From Serratia nematodiphila DZ0503SBS1 (lineage in GTDB: Bacteria > Pseudomonadota > Gammaproteobacteria > Enterobacterales > Enterobacteriaceae), in the NCBI RefSeq assembly GCF_000738675.1, contig NZ_JPUX01000001.1, positions 1,054,001-1,118,000 on the forward strand: DNA of 64,000 nucleotides, given 5' to 3'. A program made the translations under genes and the position numbers. The notes under the pieces are model-generated. The model was not told where the DNA came from. It saw only the letters and a program-made list of their open reading frames with translations, and did no database searches. Each line of letters opens with the position of its first letter. The stretch's first letter is position 1. Positions 19,358 to 28,913 of this stretch are shown here, piece after piece.

Positions 19358-20251
19358 ATGAAAAAACCTGAACTGTCCGGCCTGGCGGCCTTCGTGGCTA
19401 TCGCCAGTGAACGCAGCTTCCGCCGCGCCGCCGCCCGGTTGGGCGTGACGCCGCCGACGCTGACCCACACCCTGCGCGAATTGGAGGCGCAGGTGGGCAT
19501 TCGCCTGCTAAACCGCACCACCCGCAACGTCTCGCCGACGGAGGCCGGTGAGCATCTGCTGGCACAGCTGGTGCCCGCCTTTACCGACATCGACGCCGCG
19601 CTGGAGAGCCTGAATGCGTTTCGCGAAGGGCCGCGCGGCCTGGTGCGCATCAACGCGCCGCGTTCGGCCATCGATCTTGCCATCGTGCCGCATCTGGGGC
19701 GGTTGGCCTGCGAGTACCCCGGCATTACGCTGGAAGTGGTGGCGGACGAGGGGTTTGCCAACATTGTCGAACAGGGCTTTGACGCCGGTATTAGGCTCGG
19801 CGAGGATCTGCACAACGATATGCGCGCGGTGCGTCTGACGCCGGATCTGCGTTTCGCCATCGTCGCCACGCCGGACTATTTTCAACGGCACGGCGAACCG
19901 ATGCATCCGCAGGATTTGCTGCAGCACCGCTGCATCGGTTGGCGCAAGGCCTCTTCGGGCGAGCGCTACAAATGGGCATTTCAGCAGGGTGAGCAGCGGT
20001 TTTCCGTGGCGGTTAACAGCCCGTTGATACTCGATGACGGCAGGATGATGGTGCAGGCGGCGCTGGCGCACGTCGGCATCGCTTTCGCCATCGAACAAGA
20101 GGTAGAAGAACACCTGGCGAGCGGGCGGCTGCGGCGGGTGTTGAACGACTGGTGCGCGCCGTTTACCGGTTTTTATCTCTATTACCCCAACCGCAGGAAT
20201 CATTCCGTGGCGCTGAGCACGGTGATCGAGTTGCTGCGTCTGCCCACCTAA
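19358..20251 (+). CDS. LysR-family transcriptional regulator
   Basis: 297 residues. An N-terminal winged helix-turn-helix (LSGLAAFVAIASERSFRRAAARLGVTPPTLTHTLRELE) spans residues 7-60, and the C-terminal periplasmic-binding-like effector domain follows. It resembles the large group of LysR proteins that sit divergent from SDR and AKR genes and sense small aromatic or carbonyl compounds; the effector is not predictable here. The divergent position suggests control of the SDR-AKR-SMP30 operon. Confidence 0.9.
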   Translation: MKKPELSGLAAFVAIASERSFRRAAARLGVTPPTLTHTLRELEAQVGIRLLNRTTRNVSPTEAGEHLLAQLVPAFTDIDAALESLNAFREGPRGLVRINAPRSAIDLAIVPHLGRLACEYPGITLEVVADEGFANIVEQGFDAGIRLGEDLHNDMRAVRLTPDLRFAIVATPDYFQRHGEPMHPQDLLQHRCIGWRKASSGERYKWAFQQGEQRFSVAVNSPLILDDGRMMVQAALAHVGIAFAIEQEVEEHLASGRLRRVLNDWCAPFTGFYLYYPNRRNHSVALSTVIELLRLPT

Positions 20252-20668
20252 TCCTCTTCATCGGCTATCGCGTTCGGATGGCCGTAGGTGAATCAAGCTT
20301 GAACTATTTTTATTCCCTTTTCGTTTGTTCAGGCGCAAATAAACCCTTAAATTCTCGGTGAGTTTGTAACTTGCTGTTTATAATTGTTATTTGAATATTT
20401 ATTGCGAATATTCCGAGTTTTTATCGGTTATTTGAGAGCCCGGTCACACTATTTTTTTGTGCGAAATGTGAAGGGGGTCAATCCGTCAGGTCAATGAGAG
20501 ACGGTTATGTCTCCTCCTGGCTTACCGATCCGTTTTTCATGCTCCGTATACTGTCCGTAACCAGGGCAACGTGACGGAAATTTTCATAAGGAATGTGCGT
20601 GAAGCAATCGTGATTGCATCTGGCATACAAATAACACCGGGTTTTTTTGATTATCTGAGGTGCTTGGT
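20252..20668 (+). promoter_or_regulatory. Regulatory region upstream of the chb operon
   Basis: About 420 bases without a supported gene. Two dyads stand out: GAATATT (20393-20399) with AATATTC (20407-20413), and GCAATC-GT-GATTGC (20604-20617). GTCACA and ATGTGAAG half-sites at about 20442-20473 recall CRP binding but are not a canonical pair. In E. coli the chb promoter is controlled by NagC, ChbR and CRP, so these dyads are candidate sites; I cannot assign which protein binds which. Confidence 0.5.
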
Positions 20669-20986
20669 ATGGAAAAGAAAAAAATCTATCTGTTTTGTTC
20701 TGCCGGTATGTCCACTTCCCTGTTGGTATCAAAAATGAAGGCGCAGGCCGAGAAATATGAAGTGCCGGTGATCATCGCCGCCTATCCGGAAGCGCTGGCT
20801 GCGGAGAAAGGCGTTGAGGCGGATCTGATCCTGCTGGGGCCGCAGATCGCCTACACCTTGCCGGAAGTGCAAAAACAGCTGCCCAACAAACCTGTGGAAG
20901 TCATCGATCCGCTGCTGTACGGCAAGGTCGATGGGCTGGGCGTACTGAAGGCCGCGGTGGCCGCCATCAAGAAAGCCAATCAATAA
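20669..20986 (+). CDS. chbB: PTS chitobiose-type IIB component ChbB
   Basis: Cytoplasmic phosphocarrier IIB of the lactose/cellobiose PTS family. 105 residues, nearly identical to E. coli ChbB. The phosphorylated cysteine is C10 in [23 protein letters not shown] and [23 protein letters not shown] are conserved. I start at the ATG at 20669 (GAGG upstream) rather than the GTG three codons earlier. It passes phosphate from a IIA protein to the sugar held by ChbC; no IIA gene is present in this operon. Confidence 0.95.
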   Translation: MEKKKIYLFCSAGMSTSLLVSKMKAQAEKYEVPVIIAAYPEALAAEKGVEADLILLGPQIAYTLPEVQKQLPNKPVEVIDPLLYGKVDGLGVLKAAVAAIKKANQ

Positions 20987-20998
20987 AAGGAGGCCGCC

Positions 20999-22360
20999 GT
21001 GAATACCCTCATTGCCTCGCTCGAGAAGGTTATCCTGCCTTTCGCCGTAAAAATCGGTAAGCAGCCCCACGTCAACGCCATCAAGAATGGCTTTATCCGC
21101 CTGATGCCGCTGACCTTGACCGGGGCGATGTTCGTGTTGATCAACAACGTGTTCCTGAGCTTCGGCGAAGGATCGTTCTTCTATTCGCTGGGCGTAAGGT
21201 TGGATGCCTCTACCATCGAGACGCTGAATAGTCTGAAGAGCATCGGCGGCAGCGTTTACAACGGCACGCTGGGGATCATGTCCCTGATGACGCCGTTCTT
21301 TATCAGCATGGCGTTGGCGGAAGAGCGAAAGGTCGATCCGCTCGCTTCGGCGCTGCTGGCGGTGGCGGCCTTTATGACCGTCACACCGTTCAATGTCGGC
21401 GAGGCCTATGCGGTGGGAGCCAACTGGTTGGGCGGCGCCAACATCATTTCCGGTATGGTGATTGGGCTGGTGGTGGCCGAGATGTTTGCCTTCATCGTGC
21501 GGCGCAACTGGGTGATTAGCCTGCCGGACAGCGTGCCGGCTTCGGTGTCGCGTTCCTTCTCGGCGCTGATCCCCGGTTTCATCATCCTCTCCATCATGGG
21601 GCTGGTGGCGTTCGCGCTGGCGCACTGGGGCACCAACTTCCACCAGATCATCATGGACGGCATTTCGGCGCCGCTGGCCAAGATGGGCAGCGTGGTGGGC
21701 TGGGTGTACGTGCTGTTCTCCTCGCTGCTGTGGTTCTTTGGGGTGCACGGCTCCATGGCGCTGGCGGCCCTGGACAGCGGCATCATGACGCCGTTCGCGC
21801 TGGAAAACGTGGAGCTGTACAACAAATACGGTTCGGTCGAAGCGGCGGTGGCCGCCGGAAAAGAGTTCCACATGTGGGCGAAACCGTTCGTCGACTCCTA
21901 CATCTACCTCGGCGGCACCGGCTCGACGCTGGGCTTGATCATCGCCATCTTCATCGCCTCGCGCCGCGAAGATTATCGCCAGGTCGCCAAACTGGCGACG
22001 CCATCCGGCATCTTCCAGATCAACGAACCGATACTGTTCGGCCTGCCGGTGATCATGAACCCGGTGATGTTCATTCCGTTCATCCTGGTGCAGCCGGTGC
22101 TGACCATTATCACCTCCCTGGCCTACTACTCCGGGCTGATCCCGCCGATCACCAACATCGCTCCCTGGACCATGCCGGTCGGCCTGGGGGCGTTCTTCAA
22201 CACCAATGGCAGCATCATGGCCATGTTGCTGAGCCTGTTCAACCTGGCGGTCGCCACCGTGATCTATCTGCCGTTCGTGGCGATCTCCAATAAGGCGCAG
22301 AGCCAGATCGACGCGGCGACGGAAAGCGAAGAAGACATCGCCAAGGCGCTGAAATTCTAA
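20999..22360 (+). CDS. chbC: PTS chitobiose-type IIC permease ChbC
   Basis: Membrane channel of the PTS, 453 residues with about ten spans. It aligns along its whole length with E. coli ChbC ([67 protein letters not shown]). The GTG start at 20999 follows AAAGGAGG, an excellent ribosome binding site. Known ChbC substrates are N,N'-diacetylchitobiose and, after mutation, cellobiose. Which one is used here depends also on the GH1 enzyme encoded next. Confidence 0.94.
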   Translation: MNTLIASLEKVILPFAVKIGKQPHVNAIKNGFIRLMPLTLTGAMFVLINNVFLSFGEGSFFYSLGVRLDASTIETLNSLKSIGGSVYNGTLGIMSLMTPFFISMALAEERKVDPLASALLAVAAFMTVTPFNVGEAYAVGANWLGGANIISGMVIGLVVAEMFAFIVRRNWVISLPDSVPASVSRSFSALIPGFIILSIMGLVAFALAHWGTNFHQIIMDGISAPLAKMGSVVGWVYVLFSSLLWFFGVHGSMALAALDSGIMTPFALENVELYNKYGSVEAAVAAGKEFHMWAKPFVDSYIYLGGTGSTLGLIIAIFIASRREDYRQVAKLATPSGIFQINEPILFGLPVIMNPVMFIPFILVQPVLTIITSLAYYSGLIPPITNIAPWTMPVGLGAFFNTNGSIMAMLLSLFNLAVATVIYLPFVAISNKAQSQIDAATESEEDIAKALKF

Positions 22361-22368
22361 CTGTGGAA

Positions 22369-22389
22369 CGGGGCGGCGTGGCCGCCCCG
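22369..22389 (+). other. Intra-operon hairpin between chbC and the GH1 gene
   Basis: A perfect nine-base stem, CGGGGCGGC-GTG-GCCGCCCCG, lies in the 43-base gap. No T tract follows, so it is more likely a 3'-protecting or processing hairpin that changes the ratio of upstream to downstream message than a terminator. Confidence 0.5.
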
Positions 22390-22403
22390 CGAGGGACGCG
22401 AGT

Positions 22404-23789
22404 ATGGAATATCAATTTGCCGACGGGTTCTGGTGGGGCAGCGCCACCTCCGCGCCGCAGTCTGAAGGGGCGGCCGCGCGGGACGGCAAGAGCCGCAACA
22501 TCTTCGACTATTGGTACGAGATCGCGCCCGAGCGCTTTCACGAGCGGGTGGGTCCGACCGAAGCCTCGACCTTTTACGACCATTTCCGCACCGATATCGG
22601 GCTGCTCAAAACGCTGGGCCACAATACCTTTAGAACGTCGATCTCGTGGTCGCGGCTGATCCCGGACGGCGACGGTGAAGTGAACCCGCAGGCGGCGGCG
22701 TTCTATAACGCGATGATCGACGAGCTGCTGGCGCAGGGCATCACCCCGTTTATCAATCTCTATCACTTCGATATGCCGCTGTGCATGCAACAGCGCGGCG
22801 GTTGGGAAAGCCGGGCGGTGGTCGAAGCCTATGCGCGTTACGCCGATACCTGTTTCGGCCTATTTGGCGATCGGGTCACCCACTGGTTCACCTTCAACGA
22901 GCCGATCGTGCCGGTGGAAGCCGGTTACCTGAATGACCTGCACTACCCTTGCGTAGTGGACTTCAAACGAGCGGTCACCGTGGCGTATCACAGCGTACTG
23001 GCGCACGCCATGGCGGTGCAGCGTTTCAGAGCGCGGAGGCTGCAGGGGAGCATCGGCATCATTCTGAATCTGAGCCCGACCTATCCGCGCTCCGACGCGC
23101 CGGAGGATCTGCAGGCGGCACACGACGCCGATCTGCTGCTCAACCGCAGTTTCCTCGATCCTGTCGCCAAAGGGCGTTACCCGGCCGCATTGCTGCACCT
23201 GCTGGAGCGGCATGGGCTGATGCCCTACTGCGAACCGCAGGACGCGCAGCTGATCGAAGGCGGCGTGGTGGATATCCTTGGCGTCAACTATTACCAGCCG
23301 CGCAGGGTGCAGGCGAAAGCGGGACGGCGCGCCGAGGGGCCGATCGCATCGCCGGAGGATTTGTTCAGTTACTATGCAATGCCGGGTCGCAAAATCAATC
23401 CGCACCGCGGCTGGGAGATCTACGAAAAGGGGCTGTACGACATCCTGATGGATCTGAAAGAGAACTACGGCAATCTGCCCTGTTATATTTCGGAAAATGG
23501 CATGGGCGTCGAGGGCGAAGAGGCGTTTATCGGCGCCGATGGGCGGGTGGAGGACGATTACCGCATCGACTTTATTCGCGAGCACCTGAAGTGGCTGCAC
23601 CGCGCGCTGGCCGAAGGCTCGCAGTGCAAGGGCTATCATCTGTGGACCTTTATCGACTGCTGGTCCTGGCTGAATGCCTACAAGAATCGTTATGGGCTGG
23701 TGCGGCTGGATCGGGCGGATCAGCGGCGCACCATCAAAAAAAGCGGTTACTGGTTTGCCGAGGCGGCCAGACGCAACGGATTTGACTAA
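22404..23789 (+). CDS. GH1 family (6-phospho-)beta-glucosidase
   Basis: 461-residue glycoside hydrolase family 1 TIM barrel. The acid/base E166 lies in TFNEP and the nucleophile E364 in SENGMG, so it should be active. The C-terminal SWLNAYKNRYG has serine where plain beta-glucosidases have glutamate, a feature of 6-phospho-glycosidases, though the phosphate-binding lysine is shifted by one residue against LacG. It occupies the place where E. coli has chbA and the GH4 enzyme chbF. It probably cleaves the phosphorylated disaccharide delivered by ChbBC. Whether that is cellobiose-6-P or a chitobiose derivative is open. Confidence 0.88.
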   Translation: MEYQFADGFWWGSATSAPQSEGAAARDGKSRNIFDYWYEIAPERFHERVGPTEASTFYDHFRTDIGLLKTLGHNTFRTSISWSRLIPDGDGEVNPQAAAFYNAMIDELLAQGITPFINLYHFDMPLCMQQRGGWESRAVVEAYARYADTCFGLFGDRVTHWFTFNEPIVPVEAGYLNDLHYPCVVDFKRAVTVAYHSVLAHAMAVQRFRARRLQGSIGIILNLSPTYPRSDAPEDLQAAHDADLLLNRSFLDPVAKGRYPAALLHLLERHGLMPYCEPQDAQLIEGGVVDILGVNYYQPRRVQAKAGRRAEGPIASPEDLFSYYAMPGRKINPHRGWEIYEKGLYDILMDLKENYGNLPCYISENGMGVEGEEAFIGADGRVEDDYRIDFIREHLKWLHRALAEGSQCKGYHLWTFIDCWSWLNAYKNRYGLVRLDRADQRRTIKKSGYWFAEAARRNGFD

Positions 23790-23804
23790 CGGGAGGCCGG
23801 CGCC

Positions 23805-24653
23805 GTGTCCGATAACCGAATTTCGCTGAGTGCCAACGACGTGAAGCTGATTCGCGAGCAGGATTTCTTTAACTGCAAAGACTTTCACCTGTTCATCTAC
23901 AACAAGGTGGAAAGTGCCACCGGGCTGCATCAGCACGACTACTACGAGTTCACTATTGTGCTGAGCGGCAAATGCTATCAGGAGATCAACGGCAAGCGGG
24001 TGCTGCTGGAACGCGGGGATTTCGTCTTTATCCCTATCGGTTCCTACCACCAGAGCTTTTACGAGTTCGGCGCGACGAAAATTTTCAACGTGGCGGTTAG
24101 CAAAGCGTTCTTTGAAGAGCACTATTTGCAGCAGCTGCCGCGTTGCTTTGTCGCCTCGCAGGCCTACAGCCTGAGAAGCGAGTTTTTGGCCTATATCGAA
24201 TCGGTGGTGAGTTCGCCGCAGTTTCGCGAGGATGACTTCGCCGAGTTTCTCGAAACGCTGACCTTCTATGTGATCAGCCGCATTCGTCACCATAAAGAAG
24301 AAAACGACGGCGGCGATGATATCCCGCAGTGGCTGAAGAACACCCTGGCCGGCATGCATGACAAGGCGATGTTCGGTGAAAAGGCGTTGGCGAACATGGT
24401 GGCGCTGTCGGGGAAAACCCAGGAGTACCTGACCCGGGCGATGCGGCGCTACTACCAGAAGACGCCGATGCAGGTGATCAATGAGATCCGCATCAACTTC
24501 GCCAAGACGCAGCTGGAGGTCACCAACTATTCGGTCTCTGACATCGCTTTCGATTCCGGCTATGGCGACGTCAGCTTGTTCATTAAAAACTTCAAGCGGC
24601 TCACCGACGTGACCCCAGGCAACTACCGAAAAAAGTGTTACGGCCCTCTTTAG
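23805..24653 (+). CDS. chbR: AraC-family regulator ChbR
   Basis: Dual regulator of the chb operon. The 282-residue protein matches E. coli ChbR: an N-terminal cupin-type sensing domain ([37 protein letters not shown]) and a C-terminal double helix-turn-helix ([20 protein letters not shown] and [22 protein letters not shown]). The start is a GTG at 23805 with GGGAGG upstream. The gene lies inside the operon it should control, 15 bases after the GH1 gene, as in E. coli where it follows chbA. Confidence 0.92.
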   Translation: MSDNRISLSANDVKLIREQDFFNCKDFHLFIYNKVESATGLHQHDYYEFTIVLSGKCYQEINGKRVLLERGDFVFIPIGSYHQSFYEFGATKIFNVAVSKAFFEEHYLQQLPRCFVASQAYSLRSEFLAYIESVVSSPQFREDDFAEFLETLTFYVISRIRHHKEENDGGDDIPQWLKNTLAGMHDKAMFGEKALANMVALSGKTQEYLTRAMRRYYQKTPMQVINEIRINFAKTQLEVTNYSVSDIAFDSGYGDVSLFIKNFKRLTDVTPGNYRKKCYGPL

Positions 24654-24800
24654 GGCCGCTCCCGATCAGTATCAACGCCGATATGCCGATGAGCTTCAGG
24701 GCGCCAGTCGGTTAATCATTTGATTTTACCTTAACGAGGGGGAATGCCGCGCCGAGCGGTCGGCCTTCCCTTGCCAAAAATCCATCCCGCGGGAGCCTCT

Positions 24801-25562
24801 ATGGAAAAACTACTGATCGTGAATGCCGATGATTTCGGCCTGAGCAAAGGGCAGAACTATGGCGTCATCGAGGCGTATCAGCATGGCGTCGTTTCCTCCA
24901 CCACGGCGATGGTGAACGGCGGCGGAGCGCAGCACGCGGCGGCGCTCAGCCGGCAATATCCGGGGTTGCCGATTGGGCTGCATTTCGTTTTGACCCATGG
25001 CAAGCCGCTGGGCGCCATGCCTTCGCTGGTCAACGAACATGGCGAACTGGGCAAATGGCTGTGGCGCCGCGCCGAGGCCGGCGAGCTGCAGCTGGACGAA
25101 ATTCACGAGGAGCTGCAGCGCCAGTTCGCGCGCTTCGTGACGCTGTTCGGCCGGCCGCCGACGCATATCGACAGCCACCACCATGTGCATATGCAGCCGC
25201 AAATTTATCCGCTGGTGGAGGCGTTCGCGCAAGCGCAGGGTCTGCCGCTGCGTCTCGATCGCGAAGAGGCGAAACGGCGTGGCATCACGCTGCATGCCCC
25301 CTATAGCACTGACGTTTTCGACGCGGGATTCTACGGTGAGACGATTTCCGAAACGTTGTTCCTGCAAAGGTTGGCGCGCGCCGACGAGCAGGGCGCAGAA
25401 TCATTGGAAATGATGTGCCACCCGGCGTTCCTCGACGCGACGATCCTGCAGAGCCAATACTGCCATCCGCGCCTCGTCGAGCTGGATGTGTTGACCGCGC
25501 CGACGCTGAAAGCGGCGATCGCCGAACGCGGTTTCCTGCTTGGCTCCTTCCAGGATCTGTAA
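24801..25562 (+). CDS. chbG: Chitooligosaccharide deacetylase ChbG
   Basis: Metal-dependent mono-deacetylase (YdjC family) that removes one acetyl group from chitobiose-6-phosphate, producing the true inducer in E. coli. The 253 residues begin [15 protein letters not shown] with the metal-binding DD, followed by [14 protein letters not shown] and the C-terminal MMCHPAFLD motif. The ATG at 24801 follows GGGAGCC; an earlier in-frame start (24744) is not supported. Its presence argues that the operon still handles N-acetylated chitin sugars even though chbF is gone. The 147-base gap after chbR contains two imperfect hairpins. Confidence 0.93.
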   Translation: MEKLLIVNADDFGLSKGQNYGVIEAYQHGVVSSTTAMVNGGGAQHAAALSRQYPGLPIGLHFVLTHGKPLGAMPSLVNEHGELGKWLWRRAEAGELQLDEIHEELQRQFARFVTLFGRPPTHIDSHHHVHMQPQIYPLVEAFAQAQGLPLRLDREEAKRRGITLHAPYSTDVFDAGFYGETISETLFLQRLARADEQGAESLEMMCHPAFLDATILQSQYCHPRLVELDVLTAPTLKAAIAERGFLLGSFQDL

Positions 25563-25571
25563 CGCCGCCGT

Positions 25572-26951
25572 TTACAGCATGGCGTGCGCCTTTTTCAGGC
25601 CGGTGTCTTCTTCCGGATCGGCGCCCTGAGGCAAGGGTTCCGCCTCTTGTGCTTCGGGCTGCGGCTCGTCGACCTCGGGCGCCGCTTCCGGCGGCGGCAT
25701 GGTGTCGTGAATGATCTGTTCATCGAAGGTCGGATTAAGCGCCGGCGACAGCGGCGAGCTGGTGAGGCTGTCCGGCAGCGGAATGTGCGGCACCGGCGCG
25801 TCCTGCGCCAACTGCGGTTCCTCCGCTTTCGCCGTGCGGCTGAGAGCCGCCAGCAGCACGCCGCACAGGGCGAAAAAGGCGTACAGGATATTGCCGCCCA
25901 GCGGCTCGATCAGCGCGCCGACCGCCAATGGCCCGATGCTGGCGCCGACGCCGAACGCCATCAGCAGACAGGCGGCCAGCGAGACGCGGCGTTCCGGCTC
26001 GATCAGATCGTTGGCCAGCGCCACCGCCAACGGGTAGAGCGTAAATTGCAACATGCTGACGACGAACCCGACCGCTAGCAGCAGCGGGAAATCGATGTGC
26101 GGCAGCAGCGCCAGCGGCAGCGCCGCCACGATCAGAAAAATGGCGTTGAGGCGCATCAGCAACGGGCGATTATAGCGATCCGACAGCCAACTGAGCGGGA
26201 ACTGCGCCACCAGCCCGGCGAAGATGGCCAGCGCCATGAACAGGCCGGTTTGCTGAGTGGTTAAGGATTGCAGGCTGGCGTAGACCGGCGCCAGGCCGTA
26301 AAACGAGCCCACCACCATGCCGATCACCAGCGTGGTAGCCAGCACCTTGGGAATGGCGCCGACAAAGTAACGCAGCTCCATCGGGGCCGGCGACATGTGG
26401 CGCGCATTGGTGCGGGTGGTGAGCGCGATGGGCACCAGACAAAGCGCGAAGCACAACGCGATCACCAGCAGCGTGGTGATGCCCAGGTTGCTTTGCAGCA
26501 TCAGCACTATCTGGCCCAGCGACATGCCGAGATAGGTCGCCGACATATAGAAGCCGAACACCATGCCGCGCTGGTTGGATTCCGCCTGGTCGTTCAGCCA
26601 GCTTTCCAGCACCATATACTGGCACATCATGCACAGCCCGATCACCAGACGCAGCGCGACCCAGGCGGGAATGAACGCCGTCAGACCGTGCCCCAGCACC
26701 GCAGCGGTGATGATGCCGGCGCAGGCCACGTAGGCGCGGATATGCCCGACGCGGGCGATGAGAAAGTGGCCGACCTTGCCGCCGATCACCAACCCGATGT
26801 AGTTGGCGGCGATGATGGCGCCGATCAGCGCACTGCTGACGTGGATGGAGGCCAGCCGCAGCGAGACATAGGTGGTGAGCAGGCCTGAGCCCAACAGCAG
26901 CAACAGGGTGGTGGTGTACAACGGCAAGAATACGCCCAACGTTTTTTTCAC
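25572..26951 (-). CDS. MFS transporter, YcaD-like, with long acidic tail
   Basis: 459 residues, 12 predicted membrane spans, resembling the E. coli YcaD group (GSGLLTTYVSLRLA, GYVIGGKVGHF-like first loop, LESWLNDQAESNQRG). Residues after about 390 form a hydrophilic tail of some 70 residues rich in P, E, A and D (for example PPPEAAPEVDEPQPEA), which I do not recall in YcaD and which may be cytoplasmic. The gene faces the chb operon and ends ten bases from the chbG stop. Substrate unknown. It sits where E. coli carries mltB next to pncC. Confidence 0.8.
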   Translation of the reverse strand: MKKTLGVFLPLYTTTLLLLLGSGLLTTYVSLRLASIHVSSALIGAIIAANYIGLVIGGKVGHFLIARVGHIRAYVACAGIITAAVLGHGLTAFIPAWVALRLVIGLCMMCQYMVLESWLNDQAESNQRGMVFGFYMSATYLGMSLGQIVLMLQSNLGITTLLVIALCFALCLVPIALTTRTNARHMSPAPMELRYFVGAIPKVLATTLVIGMVVGSFYGLAPVYASLQSLTTQQTGLFMALAIFAGLVAQFPLSWLSDRYNRPLLMRLNAIFLIVAALPLALLPHIDFPLLLAVGFVVSMLQFTLYPLAVALANDLIEPERRVSLAACLLMAFGVGASIGPLAVGALIEPLGGNILYAFFALCGVLLAALSRTAKAEEPQLAQDAPVPHIPLPDSLTSSPLSPALNPTFDEQIIHDTMPPPEAAPEVDEPQPEAQEAEPLPQGADPEEDTGLKKAHAML

Positions 26952-27191
26952 GCTATCATCCTAATCTCTTCTGGTGCGCCCTGAGGCCGCCGCAGCGTGC
27001 CGCCTCCGTGATGTTCCTTGTGCTGGTGCGCCGCCGCTCAATGGGGCGCTTCTTTTGATACTAGCAGCTTGGCCGGGCGCTTAAAACCGCACTTCCTGCG
27101 AGGCGCTGCGCATTTCTGCGCGCCGGCCGCCGTGTCGCCTTGATAAATGCTACTATCGGGCGCATATACCTGAATTCGCGAGGGAGGGGTT

Positions 27192-27680
27192 ATGAGTGAA
27201 AACCAACTGCGCCGGCTCAGCGTGCTGGCGGGGGAAAAACTGAAGGCTCAGGGCCGCTGGATCACCTGCGCGGAATCCTGCACCGGCGGCGGCATAGCCA
27301 AGGCCATTACCGATATCGCCGGCAGCTCCGCCTATTTCGATCGCGGTTTCGTCACCTACAGTAATGCGGCGAAACATGATCTGCTGGGGGTGAGCGAAGC
27401 GACGTTGGCGGCGCACGGCGCGGTCAGCGAAGAGGTGGTGCGCGAGATGGCGATAGGGGCGCTGCGGGCGGCGCAGGCCGATCTGGCGCTGTCGGTGAGC
27501 GGCATCGCCGGCCCGGACGGCGGCAGCGTGGAAAAGCCGGTCGGCACCGTGTGGTTCGGCTTTGCCAGCAGCGATGGCCGGGGGCTGTCGCGCAAGATGC
27601 AATTCGAGGGCGACCGCGATGCGGTGCGGCTGCAGGCGACGATTTTCGCGCTGCAAACCGCCATCGACGAATTTTTGTAA
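27192..27680 (+). CDS. pncC: Nicotinamide-nucleotide amidase PncC
   Basis: Hydrolyses NMN to nicotinate mononucleotide in NAD recycling. The 162-residue stand-alone CinA C-terminal domain matches E. coli PncC (YgaD). TCAESCTGGGIAKAIT carries the catalytic serine region and SVSGIAGPDGGSVEKPVGTVWFG the second active-site loop. It follows GGGAGGGGTT. It lies directly before recA, as in E. coli, with the recA SOS box starting 12 bases after its stop. Confidence 0.95.
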   Translation: MSENQLRRLSVLAGEKLKAQGRWITCAESCTGGGIAKAITDIAGSSAYFDRGFVTYSNAAKHDLLGVSEATLAAHGAVSEEVVREMAIGALRAAQADLALSVSGIAGPDGGSVEKPVGTVWFGFASSDGRGLSRKMQFEGDRDAVRLQATIFALQTAIDEFL

Positions 27681-27687
27681 ATTAGGC

Positions 27688-27715
27688 TTGATACTGTATG
27701 ACCATACAGTATAAT
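27688..27715 (+). promoter_or_regulatory. recA promoter with LexA box
   Basis: The -35 TTGATA (27688-27693) and -10 TATAAT (27710-27715) are 16 bases apart. Between and over them lies the palindrome TACTGTATGACCATACAGTA (27692-27711), a strong LexA site with the CTG-N10-CAG core. The arrangement is the same as for E. coli recA. Confidence 0.96.
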
Positions 27716-27791
27716 TAGTGACATTTCCTGCACAACATACATTCAGTGGCAGTGTGGGGTAACACCGGCATTGCGAAACGAAGGAGCAAAA

Positions 27792-28856
27792 ATGGCTATT
27801 GATGAGAACAAGCAAAAGGCGTTAGCTGCGGCACTGGGCCAGATTGAGAAACAGTTCGGCAAAGGCTCCATCATGCGTCTGGGTGAAGACCGCTCCATGG
27901 ACGTGGAAACGATCTCCACCGGCTCACTGTCACTCGATATCGCCCTGGGCGCCGGCGGCCTGCCGATGGGCCGCATCGTAGAAATCTACGGCCCGGAATC
28001 GTCCGGTAAAACCACTTTGACGCTGCAGGTGATCGCCGCCGCGCAGCGCGAAGGCAAAACCTGTGCGTTCATCGACGCCGAGCACGCGCTGGATCCTATC
28101 TATGCGAAAAAGCTGGGCGTCGATATCGACAACCTGCTGTGCTCGCAGCCGGATACCGGCGAGCAGGCGCTGGAAATCTGTGATGCGCTGACCCGCTCCG
28201 GCGCGGTTGATGTCATCATCGTCGACTCCGTGGCGGCGCTGACGCCGAAGGCGGAAATCGAAGGTGAAATCGGCGATTCGCACATGGGCCTGGCGGCGCG
28301 CATGATGAGCCAGGCGATGCGTAAGCTGGCCGGCAACCTGAAAAACGCCAATACCCTGCTGATCTTCATCAACCAGATCCGTATGAAAATTGGTGTGATG
28401 TTCGGCAACCCGGAAACCACGACCGGCGGTAACGCCCTGAAGTTCTATGCTTCGGTGCGTTTGGATATCCGTCGTATCGGCGCCATCAAAGAAGGCGACG
28501 AAGTGGTGGGCAGCGAAACCCGCGTGAAAGTGGTGAAGAACAAAATCGCTGCGCCGTTCAAACAGGCTGAGTTCCAAATCATGTACGGCGAAGGCATCAA
28601 CAGCCGCGGCGAACTGGTCGATCTGGGCGTGAAGCACAAGATGATCGAAAAAGCCGGCGCCTGGTACAGCTATAACGGCGAGAAGATTGGTCAGGGCAAG
28701 GCGAACGCCTGTAACTTCCTGAAAGAAAACCCGGCTATCGCCGCCGAGCTGGATAAGAAACTGCGCGACCTGCTGCTGCACAGCGGCGGTGAACTGGTAG
28801 CCGCTTCCGGTGACGACTTCGAAGACGATGAAGCGGAAACCAGCGAGCAGTTCTAA
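27792..28856 (+). CDS. recA: Recombinase RecA
   Basis: DNA-dependent ATPase for homologous recombination and co-protease for LexA in the SOS response. 354 residues (E. coli 353). Walker [10 protein letters not shown] is at residues 67-75, DNA-binding loops contain [21 protein letters not shown] and [20 protein letters not shown], and the tail is acidic ([15 protein letters not shown]). The ATG at 27792 follows AAGGAG; the in-frame upstream extension is not used. It is controlled by the LexA box upstream and followed by recX. Confidence 0.99.
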   Translation: MAIDENKQKALAAALGQIEKQFGKGSIMRLGEDRSMDVETISTGSLSLDIALGAGGLPMGRIVEIYGPESSGKTTLTLQVIAAAQREGKTCAFIDAEHALDPIYAKKLGVDIDNLLCSQPDTGEQALEICDALTRSGAVDVIIVDSVAALTPKAEIEGEIGDSHMGLAARMMSQAMRKLAGNLKNANTLLIFINQIRMKIGVMFGNPETTTGGNALKFYASVRLDIRRIGAIKEGDEVVGSETRVKVVKNKIAAPFKQAEFQIMYGEGINSRGELVDLGVKHKMIEKAGAWYSYNGEKIGQGKANACNFLKENPAIAAELDKKLRDLLLHSGGELVAASGDDFEDDEAETSEQF

Positions 28857-28865
28857 TCGCTGAAG

Positions 28866-28894
28866 ATGTGCGCCGCCGTTTATGTGGCGCATAT
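28866..28894 (+). terminator. Weak terminator-like hairpin between recA and recX
   Basis: TGCGCC (28869-28874) pairs with GGCGCA (28886-28891), extended by flanking A-T pairs. The following sequence is not T-rich. In E. coli a leaky hairpin at this place keeps recX expression far below recA. Confidence 0.5.
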
Positions 28895-28913
28895 CCTCTG
28901 AATTCAGGCTTGA

